From positions 1,550,001-1,614,000 of the forward strand of contig OY970171.1 of assembly GCA_963707575.1 (NCBI GenBank): a stretch of 64,000 nucleotides of DNA. The letters are read 5' to 3'. The notes beneath the pieces are model-generated. The model was not told where the DNA came from, made no database searches, and worked only from the letters and a program-made list of their open reading frames with translations. Both the position numbers and the translations under genes were made by a program. The stretch comes from Gaiellasilicea sp963707575 (GTDB lineage: Bacteria > Actinomycetota > Thermoleophilia > Gaiellales > Gaiellaceae). Of this stretch, positions 56,158 to 62,397 are shown one piece after another (position 1 is the first letter of the stretch; the number at the start of each line of letters is the position of its first letter).

Positions 56158-56251
56158 CAGGTTCCGCCGTCGAAGGCGGAGACCGAAGGCGATGGCGCCT
56201 CGGAGCTCTCAGCTCCGGGCGCTTTTTTTGTGGTCCGAAGGAGGGTCGTCG
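56158..56251 (+). promoter_or_regulatory. Candidate riboswitch/attenuator leader of glnK-amtB
   Basis: Three stems are visible: TCCGCC/GGCGGA (56163-56168 with 56075+100 equivalent at 56175-56180; loop GTCGAA), an antiterminator-like stem CCGA-GGCG (56183-56191) with CGCC-TCGG (56196-56203), and an intrinsic terminator. The antiterminator shares bases with the terminator, so they are mutually exclusive. A strong AAGGAGG site lies seven bases before the ATG. I do not recognise a known riboswitch class. Confidence 0.6.
56195..56229 (+). terminator. Intrinsic terminator in the glnK leader
   Basis: GCGCC-T-CGGAGCT (56195-56207) pairs with AGCTCCG-GGCGC (56211-56222) around CTC, followed directly by seven T residues (56223-56229). 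It lies between the predicted promoter and the glnK ribosome site, so it must be bypassed or regulated for expression. Confidence 0.85.
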
Positions 56252-56599
56252 ATGGTCAAGGTGGAGGCAGTCGTCGTGAGGGATCGCGTGGAGGCGGTGA
56301 TGGACGCCGTGGAGGCGGCGACCGGCCACGTCGGCGTGACGGTGCTCGAAGCCGTCGGCCACGGCCGCCAGCCGGGAATCACGCACGAGTACCGCGGGCG
56401 CGTCTTCGAGTCGCGCTTCCTGCCCAAGGCGCTGCTCGTCTTCGTCGTCGAGGACGAGCTGGCGGAGGCGATCGTCGAGACCGTCGTCGAGACGGCGCGG
56501 ACCGGCCACGAGTCCGGTGACGGGATCGTCTGGACGACGCCCGTGTACGACGTGCGCCACAACCGCACCGGCCGCGCCCTCGTGGAGGTGGAGGCATGA
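56252..56599 (+). CDS. glnK: PII nitrogen regulatory protein
   Basis: PII proteins sense 2-oxoglutarate and ATP/ADP and gate ammonium transport. The product is 115 aa from ATG 56252, after AAGGAGG. PII signatures are visible: GHGRQPG near residue 36, the T-loop with Tyr in HEYRGRVFE (possible modification site), FLPKALLVFVVED, and the B-loop/C-terminal TARTGHESGDGIVW. The stop overlaps the amtB start (ATGA), the standard glnK-amtB coupling. Confidence 0.93.
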   Translation: MVKVEAVVVRDRVEAVMDAVEAATGHVGVTVLEAVGHGRQPGITHEYRGRVFESRFLPKALLVFVVEDELAEAIVETVVETARTGHESGDGIVWTTPVYDVRHNRTGRALVEVEA

Positions 56600-57999
56600 G
56601 CAACCGCGACCTCGCGATCGCCGCCTCGACCATCTGGGTCGTCGTCGCCGCGATCCTCGTCATGTTCATGCAGGCCGGGTTCGCCTTCCTCGAGGCCGGG
56701 CTGACGCGGATGAAGAACGTCGGTCACATCGCCGCGAAGAACGTGCTCACGTTCGCGCTCGCGGCGCTCGTCTACTACGTCGTCGGCTTCGGGATCGCCT
56801 TCGGCGACGGCGGCAACGGCTTCGTCGGCGGCTCCGGGTTCATGCCGGACGTCGACGCGCTGCTGGCCGTCGGCGCGGCCCCCTTCTCGTGGTTCGGGAC
56901 GATCCCGGCGGCGGGCGCCTACTTCTTCCAGGCCGTGTTCGCGGGGGTCTCGATCGCGATCGTCTGGGGCGCGATGGCCGAGCGCACGCGGCTCTGGGTC
57001 TACTTCGCCTTCGGCGCGGCCTTCACGGTCGTCTACTCCGTCGTCTCGCACTGGATCTGGCATCCCGACGGCTGGCTCTTCGCGCTCGGCATGCAGGACT
57101 TCGCCGGGTCAACCGTCGTCCACTACCAGGGCGCGCTCGCGGCGCTCGCCGGCGCCCTGCTGCTGGGGCCGCGGCTCGGCAAGTATGGCGCCGACGGCAG
57201 GCCGAACGCGATCCCGGGCCACAACATGGCCTTCACGACGCTCGGTGTGCTGATCCTCTGGTTCGGCTGGTTCGGCTTCAACGCGGGCTCGACGCTCGGG
57301 ATCGCGAGCGGCGAGCACGTCGGCTTCTTCGCCTATGTCGCCCTCACGACCGCTGTGGCCGCCGCGGCCGGCGCGCTCGGCGGCGTGCTCACGTCGTGGG
57401 TCGCGGTCGGCAAGCCCGACCTCTCGATGCTCCTGAACGGGGTCATCGCAGCGCTCGTCGCCGTGACGGCGGCCTGTGGCTTCGTGGCGCCGTGGGCGGC
57501 GATCCTGATCGGCTTCGGGGCCGGCGCGCTCGCGGTCGGCGGCGTGCTCTGGATCGAGTCGATCGGTCTCGACGATCCGATCGGCGCGGTCGCCGTGCAC
57601 GGCCTGGCCGGTGTGTGGGGAACGCTTGCGACCGGGATCTTCGCCGTGCCGGCGCTCGCGGCCACGCTCGGGACCGGCACCGGCGGGTTCGTCTACACCG
57701 GCAGCCTGCGCCAGGTCGGCGTCCAGGCGGTCGGCCTCCTGGCGGTCGGCGCCTTCACGTTCTCCTGCTCGTTCGGCGTCCTCTGGGCGATGAAGGCGAC
57801 GGTCGGGATCCGCGTCGACGAGGAGGTCGAGCGGGCCGGGCTGGACGTGGCCGAGCACGGCATGTGGGGCTATCCGGAGTTCTACATCCCGGTCCCGGGC
57901 GGTTACGGGACCGAGACGAGAACCCCTCTGCACACGCCCGCCTTTGGCTCAGCCATGCGGGTCTCTTACCCGGCCGTGGCCAGAGTGGAGGAGGCGTAG
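56596..57999 (+). CDS. amtB: Ammonium transporter
   Basis: This is a 467-aa membrane channel of the Amt/Mep/Rh family with 11 predicted helices. Twin-histidine pore residues lie in FAGSTVVHYQG and AVAVHGLAGVWG. AGFAFLEAGLTRMKNV and GWFGFNAGSTL are family signatures. The cytoplasmic tail after the last helix contains a PEFYIPVPGG stretch. It is translationally coupled to glnK, whose T-loop would block the channel. Confidence 0.96.
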   Translation: MSNRDLAIAASTIWVVVAAILVMFMQAGFAFLEAGLTRMKNVGHIAAKNVLTFALAALVYYVVGFGIAFGDGGNGFVGGSGFMPDVDALLAVGAAPFSWFGTIPAAGAYFFQAVFAGVSIAIVWGAMAERTRLWVYFAFGAAFTVVYSVVSHWIWHPDGWLFALGMQDFAGSTVVHYQGALAALAGALLLGPRLGKYGADGRPNAIPGHNMAFTTLGVLILWFGWFGFNAGSTLGIASGEHVGFFAYVALTTAVAAAAGALGGVLTSWVAVGKPDLSMLLNGVIAALVAVTAACGFVAPWAAILIGFGAGALAVGGVLWIESIGLDDPIGAVAVHGLAGVWGTLATGIFAVPALAATLGTGTGGFVYTGSLRQVGVQAVGLLAVGAFTFSCSFGVLWAMKATVGIRVDEEVERAGLDVAEHGMWGYPEFYIPVPGGYGTETRTPLHTPAFGSAMRVSYPAVARVEEA

Positions 58000-58007
58000 C
58001 GAGCCGT

Positions 58008-58829
58008 CTAGCAGCAGCCGGCGCTCGCCGCCGGCTGGATCACCGGCAAGCCCTTCTGCTCCGGCTGGGAGGTCTTGACCGCCTTGACGATCGCGCCGTG
58101 CATGCCGTCGGCGACCGCATGCGTGAACTCGACCGAGATCTGCTCGAAGCCGGCCGCCTCGAGCCCGGCCTCGTACTCGCCCTTCGAAAGCGCGCCGGCG
58201 ATGCAGCCGACATAGCTGCCGCGTTCGGCGCGCTCCTCCGGCGAAAGGCGATCCTCGGCGACGACGTCGCTGACGCCGATGCGGCCGCCGGGGCGGAGCA
58301 CGCGGGCGATCTCGGTCAGCACGGCCGGCTTGTCGGTCGACAGGTTGATCACGCAGTTCGAGATCACGACATCGACCGAGTCCGCGGGCAGCGGCACCTG
58401 CTCGATCACCCCCTTGAGGAAGATCGCGTTCGTGATCCCCGCCTCCTGCTGGTTCCGGCGTGCGAGAGCGAGCATCTCGTCGGTCATGTCGAGCCCGTAG
58501 GCAACCCCGGTCGGGCCGACGCGCTTGGCGGAGAGGATCACGTCGATCCCACCGCCGCTCCCGAGGTCGAGCACGGTCTCGCCTTCGTGCAGGTCGGCGA
58601 CCATGATCGGGTTGCCGCAGCCGAGCGAGGCCAGCGCTGCCGCCTCGGGGAGCTCGCCGCGCTGTTCCGCGTCGTAGAGCGCTGCGCCGAACATGCCGGC
58701 GTCGCTCTCGCCGTCGGCGCAGCAGGAGCCGCTCCCACAGCTGCCACTCGAGCCTTCACTCACGGCCTGCGCCGACTCGGCGTAGCGGCGGCGCACCTCC
58801 TCGCGCAGATCATCTGCAGTGGTCGACAT
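58008..58829 (-). CDS. arsM: Arsenite S-adenosylmethionine methyltransferase
   Basis: This enzyme methylates trivalent arsenic using SAM. It is 273 aa from ATG 58829. The SAM-binding motif is VLDLGSGGGIDV, and the three conserved arsenic-binding cysteines are visible: Cys71 in LGCGNP, Cys159 in SNCVINL and Cys209 in YVGCIAGAL. A Cys-rich N-terminal segment (SGSCGSGSCCADG) and a C-terminal CC add further metal ligands. It overlaps arsR by one base (TGATG), forming an arsR-arsM operon. Confidence 0.93.
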   Translation of the reverse strand: MSTTADDLREEVRRRYAESAQAVSEGSSGSCGSGSCCADGESDAGMFGAALYDAEQRGELPEAAALASLGCGNPIMVADLHEGETVLDLGSGGGIDVILSAKRVGPTGVAYGLDMTDEMLALARRNQQEAGITNAIFLKGVIEQVPLPADSVDVVISNCVINLSTDKPAVLTEIARVLRPGGRIGVSDVVAEDRLSPEERAERGSYVGCIAGALSKGEYEAGLEAAGFEQISVEFTHAVADGMHGAIVKAVKTSQPEQKGLPVIQPAASAGCC

Positions 58830-59185
58830 CAGCAACACACTCCCTTCAGGTCGGCGACGGCCGCGAGCTTCTCGACGGCGTCGCGCTTGAGTGAGAAGAA
58901 CGCCCACTTACCGCGCTGCTCACGCTCGACAAGCCCGGCGTCCACCAGCTTCTTCATGTGATGCGAGACCGTCGGCTGTGCAAGGCCGACCGGGTCGATC
59001 AGGTCGCACATGCAGACCTCGCCGCCGCTCTGGGCGAGCATGTTCACGAGCCGCACCCGCGTCGGGTCGGCGAGCGCCCGGAACAACTCCGCGGTCGCCT
59101 CCGCCTCCTCGTCCGAGAGGGTGGAGGCCGCGAGCGGTGCGCAGCAGACGACCGGCTCCAGGGTTGCGCTCACACGATCGGTCAT
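58829..59185 (-). CDS. arsR: ArsR-family metalloregulatory repressor
   Basis: This is a 118-aa winged-helix repressor that leaves DNA when arsenite binds. ATG 59185 is used. The motif GGEVCMCDLIDPVGLAQPTVSHHMKKL contains Cys58 and Cys60 of the classical CxC site and the recognition helix. Extra Cys pairs occur at 14-15 and at the extreme C-terminus (117-118), which could extend the binding site. It probably autoregulates through the operator at 59203-59242. Confidence 0.95.
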   Translation of the reverse strand: MTDRVSATLEPVVCCAPLAASTLSDEEAEATAELFRALADPTRVRLVNMLAQSGGEVCMCDLIDPVGLAQPTVSHHMKKLVDAGLVEREQRGKWAFFSLKRDAVEKLAAVADLKGVCC

Positions 59186-59202
59186 CGGTCCTCCCGTTCC
59201 AT

Positions 59203-59248
59203 CGTATCGACGTCCTTCAATATATCGAAGGAAGTCGATACGTGTCAA
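59203..59248 (-). promoter_or_regulatory. arsR-arsM promoter overlapped by a 40-bp operator
   Basis: On the minus strand a consensus -35 TTGACA (59243-59248) and -10 TATATT (59219-59224) are 18 bases apart. An inverted repeat spans the promoter: CGTATCGAC (59203-59211) with GTCGATACG (59234-59242), and TCCTTC (59213-59218) with GAAGGA (59227-59232), around an AT-rich centre. ArsR bound here would cover the -10. Confidence 0.85.
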
Positions 59249-59318
59249 GGATTCCGCCCGGAACGCACGACGGGCCCCGCCGGAGCAGGGCCCGTGTGTC
59301 GCCTCGAACGCAGGGACG

Positions 59319-59915
59319 CTACGCGCGGGCGATCGTGGAGCCGGCGGGCGTGCGGGCCGCCGCCGTGCTCTTGCGCAGTGCACCGCCGAACGCCAGGACG
59401 AGGAATCCGATCCCGGCGAGCAGGAGCGCGACCCCGACGACGATGCCGAAGAGCGCAAGCTGCTCGGCCATGTAGCTCATGTTCAGAGCCGTCGTCAGCG
59501 CGGTGGCCGTGACCCAGGTGTCGCGGGCCCGGTTCGGGACGGGGTTGCCGCCCTCGTCCTTCAGGGCAGCTGCCTCGTCACTCGTCCCCGCGGCGTTCTC
59601 GGGATCGTCGGCGGCGAGGAACCGTCCCATCTGCGAGTAGGTCAGGCCGCCCGCACCCTCGAGCGCGTGCTCGTGGATGACCTGGGCGAAGGCACGAGCC
59701 TGCGCGCCGGTGGTCACCTGCTCCTCGGCGTACTCGGACGCATACTTCGCGACCGCCGGATCGTCCGCTGCGCCGAACGTGATCTGCTCGGCCTTGAGGT
59801 TGTCCCGCACCGTCTGGCGGCCGTCGACACCCATGTAGATCGCGCCGATCCCGAATGCGACCAGGACGACTCCTGCTGCGATGCCGCCCAACTCCGAAAG
59901 CTTCTTGCCGAACAT
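59319..59915 (-). CDS. Two-helix membrane protein divergent from the NirK-like gene
   Basis: This is a 198-aa protein from ATG 59915 with a GGAGG ribosome site. A hydrophobic helix lies at each end (GGIAAGVVLVAFGIGAIYMGV at about 10-30; LFGIVVGVALLLAGIGFLVLAFGG near 157-180). The region between is hydrophilic, presumably extracytoplasmic, with MGVDGRQTVRDNLKAEQITFG. I recognise no named family. The divergent position beside the copper protein suggests a shared control region of 247 bp. Confidence 0.75.
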   Translation of the reverse strand: MFGKKLSELGGIAAGVVLVAFGIGAIYMGVDGRQTVRDNLKAEQITFGAADDPAVAKYASEYAEEQVTTGAQARAFAQVIHEHALEGAGGLTYSQMGRFLAADDPENAAGTSDEAAALKDEGGNPVPNRARDTWVTATALTTALNMSYMAEQLALFGIVVGVALLLAGIGFLVLAFGGALRKSTAAARTPAGSTIARA

Positions 59916-60162
59916 GTCGTACCTCCTTCGTCCCTGCGCTTGGTTGATGTCTGCACACTCGCCCGGGTCGGCTCCGGCGCCATCGGCGTCGCTACGGATC
60001 TCGTGTGCGGAGAAGTACGCACTGCGGCCGCGGCAGACCTCGCGAGGCTGACCTCGCCAGGACGTCTGCGTGAAATCCGCAACCCGATCGTGGTTCGACC
60101 GGACGTCGTACGGCCGCTGCGCACCGAGGATCCTGAGCACACCTCGGATGAAGGAGACATGC

Positions 60163-61311
60163 ATGGCCACGTACCGCGACTCGCACCGCCCTACGGTCGA
60201 CACCGAAGCCGGCGCCTTCTACAAGGCTGCCACGCTGCTCCTCGGGCTGGCCGTCGGCGTCGTCGGAATGGTCGCTTTCCTGCTCTGGGCCGATGCCCGC
60301 CAGGACCGCGACACGGCCGGCGGCACCGCCGCGGCTGCCACGCCCGCGAGCGAAGTGCACGAGGTCGCCGACCACAATACGGCGCTCCCGCTCGCGAGCT
60401 TTGCGGGCGTGGTGCCCGAGAACGCCGTCGAGCTCGCGGAAGCGCACCCGGCGTACGACGCGGTGCTACCGCCGGCGCCGACGGGCGATGTGGTCAAGGT
60501 GCAGATGACCCTGAAGGACATGACCGTCGAGGTGGCACCCGGTGTCGAGTACAACACCTGGGCGTTTGACGGCCACGGCGCTCCCGGCCCGATCGTGCAC
60601 GTTCGGGAAGGCCAGACGGTCGAGATGACGCTGACGAACGGCGGCGCGATCGCGCACTCGATCGACTTCCACGCGGCCCGCATCGCGCCGAACGTCGCGT
60701 TCAAGGACGTGGCGCCGGGTGAGTCGATCAAGTTCCGCTTCACGGCGTCCGACCCCGGCGTCTTCATGTACCACTGCGGCACCAAGCCCGTCCTCGCCCA
60801 CATCGCCAACGGCATGTACGGAGCGATCATCGTCCAGCCGAAGGCCGGTCTACCGCCGGTCGACAACGAGTACGTGCTCGTCGGCAGCGAGTGGTATCTG
60901 GACGGCGACGGGATCGAGAAGCCGGCTTCGCTCGACATGTCCAAGGCCCGCGCGCGCATGGCCGACTGGGTCACCTTCAACGGCTACGCGAACCAGTACG
61001 TGACCCATCCGCTGACAGCGGACCCGGGTGACACGACCCGCTTCTGGGTCGTCGCCGCAGGGCCGACGAACAACATCAACTTCCACGTCGTCGGCGCGAT
61101 GCTCGACCGCGCCTGGGTCAACAGCGACCTGACGCGGTACCAGCGGAACGTCCAGACGGCGATCGTGCCTGCCGGCGGCGGTGCGGTCTTCGACGTGACG
61201 ATCCCCGACGAGGGTCTGTACCCGTTCGTGTCGCACGCCTTTGCCGACGTCGATCTCGGCCAGGTCGGCCTCCTGAAGGTCGGGAGCCCGAAGGGGACGA
61301 TGTCCCATTGA
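60163..61311 (+). CDS. nirK: Membrane-anchored copper nitrite reductase-like protein (NirK type)
   Basis: This is a 382-aa two-domain multicopper protein with an N-terminal membrane helix (about 22-42). ATG 60163 follows AAGGAGAC. All expected ligands are visible: type-1 copper His165, Cys205, His213, Met218; type-2 copper His170, His204 and, in domain 2, His358. The catalytic Asp168 (IDFH) and His308 (NFHVVG) pair is kept. Overall this fits nitrite reduction to nitric oxide, but other NirK-like oxidases cannot be excluded. A uspA gene follows in a TTGA overlap. Confidence 0.8.
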   Translation: MATYRDSHRPTVDTEAGAFYKAATLLLGLAVGVVGMVAFLLWADARQDRDTAGGTAAAATPASEVHEVADHNTALPLASFAGVVPENAVELAEAHPAYDAVLPPAPTGDVVKVQMTLKDMTVEVAPGVEYNTWAFDGHGAPGPIVHVREGQTVEMTLTNGGAIAHSIDFHAARIAPNVAFKDVAPGESIKFRFTASDPGVFMYHCGTKPVLAHIANGMYGAIIVQPKAGLPPVDNEYVLVGSEWYLDGDGIEKPASLDMSKARARMADWVTFNGYANQYVTHPLTADPGDTTRFWVVAAGPTNNINFHVVGAMLDRAWVNSDLTRYQRNVQTAIVPAGGGAVFDVTIPDEGLYPFVSHAFADVDLGQVGLLKVGSPKGTMSH

Positions 61312-61733
61312 GCCCGCCGCGCAGATTCCTGGATCCATCGGTCGATGTCGCGCGAGGCGCGCGGATGGCAGGACGCCCCCGCAGAATCCTGGTCGGCTAC
61401 GACGGCTCTGCAGCATCGGGCCGAGCGCTGGACGCCGCCGCCGATCTCGTCGGCTACGGCTCGACGCTCGCCGTCGTCACCGTTCAGAACGGCGGGCTCC
61501 GGCGCACGGTCGTCGCGGAGGCGCGCGGGCACCTGAGAGGCCGGCACGTCGAGGCCCGCTACCACGAGCCCTACGGGGAGCCCGCCGAGCAGCTCGTAGA
61601 GGCGGCCCGGGAGCTCGAGGCCGATCTGGTCGTCGTGGGGCGCCGCGACCGCACCCCGCTGCGCGAGTTGCTCGGCTCGGTGAGCCGGAAGGTCGTCCGC
61701 CGCGCACCGTGTGACGTCCTCGTGGTGCGTTAG
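61308..61733 (+). CDS. Universal stress protein UspA family
   Basis: This is a single-domain Usp. ILVGYDGSAASGRALDAA opens the fold and the ATP-binding motif appears as GRRDRTPLRELLGSVSRKVVRRAPCDVLVVR. TTG 61308 overlaps the nirK stop as TTGA, giving 141 aa; the ATG at 61365 gives the usual Usp N-terminus and 122 aa. I list the longer ORF because of the overlap, but the shorter start is more typical of the family. Confidence 0.85.
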   Translation: MSPPRRFLDPSVDVARGARMAGRPRRILVGYDGSAASGRALDAAADLVGYGSTLAVVTVQNGGLRRTVVAEARGHLRGRHVEARYHEPYGEPAEQLVEAARELEADLVVVGRRDRTPLRELLGSVSRKVVRRAPCDVLVVR

Positions 61734-61737
61734 ACGG

Positions 61738-62397
61738 TCACTGACCGGCGGAGCCGTCCGGGGCAGTGAGCAGCCCCTCCGCGAGCGCGTAGCGGACGAG
61801 CTCGGCGCGACTGCCGAGCTGCAGCTTCTGCATGATGTGCGAGCGGTGCGTCTCGGCCGTGCGCACGGAGATGTAGAGCATCTTCGCGATCTCCTGATTC
61901 GTGTGGCCGAGGGCGAGCAGGCGCAGCACCTCGCGCTCACGCTCGGAGAGGGGATCGTCAGCGGCTCGCCGGCGCTCGTCCGAGTCGGCGGCAACGAGTC
62001 GGGCGCCCAGGCTCGGGTGCACGTAGCGCTCGCCGGCAGCCACCGCGCGCACGGCTCCCACGACCTCCGTGTCCGCCGCCTCCTTGAGCACGTAGCCGCT
62101 CGCGCCTGCGTCGAACGCTTCGCGCACGTAGCGCGGGTCGTCCTGCATCGAGAGGACGAGCACCTTCGCCGCCGGGACGGCCTGGAGGAGCGAGGGCATG
62201 CCTTCGATTCCCGTCTTCCCGGGCATCATCACGTCGAGCAGCACGACGTCCGGCTTGCACTCGATCGCCTCGAACACCGCGCGCTCGGCGTCGGCGGCCT
62301 CACCGACGGTCTCGATGTCCACCTCGGCGTCGAGGACGCGACGGAGGCCGCTGCGCACGATGGCGTGGTCGTCGACGATGAGCACGCGGATGGTCAC
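61738..62397 (-). CDS. NarL/FixJ-family response regulator
   Basis: This is a 219-aa regulator. The receiver domain has the acidic pair DD near residue 9, phosphoacceptor Asp in VVLLDVMMPG and Lys in VLKEAA. The C-terminal LuxR-type helix-turn-helix is LSEREREVLRLLALGHTNQEIAKMLYISVRTAETHRSHIMQKL. GTG 62397 overlaps the kinase stop as GTGA. It pairs with the adjacent kinase; nearness to nirK and uspA suggests redox or nitrogen-oxide control (inference). Confidence 0.95.
   Translation of the reverse strand: MTIRVLIVDDHAIVRSGLRRVLDAEVDIETVGEAADAERAVFEAIECKPDVVLLDVMMPGKTGIEGMPSLLQAVPAAKVLVLSMQDDPRYVREAFDAGASGYVLKEAADTEVVGAVRAVAAGERYVHPSLGARLVAADSDERRRAADDPLSEREREVLRLLALGHTNQEIAKMLYISVRTAETHRSHIMQKLQLGSRAELVRYALAEGLLTAPDGSAGQ

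Noticed and set aside
56158..56251. Glycine, glnA-type glutamine or guanidine riboswitch in the glnK leader
   Set aside because: Short resemblances such as CCGAAGG and CUCUCAG exist, but the required paired GGAGAG/CUCUC core or other conserved bases are missing.
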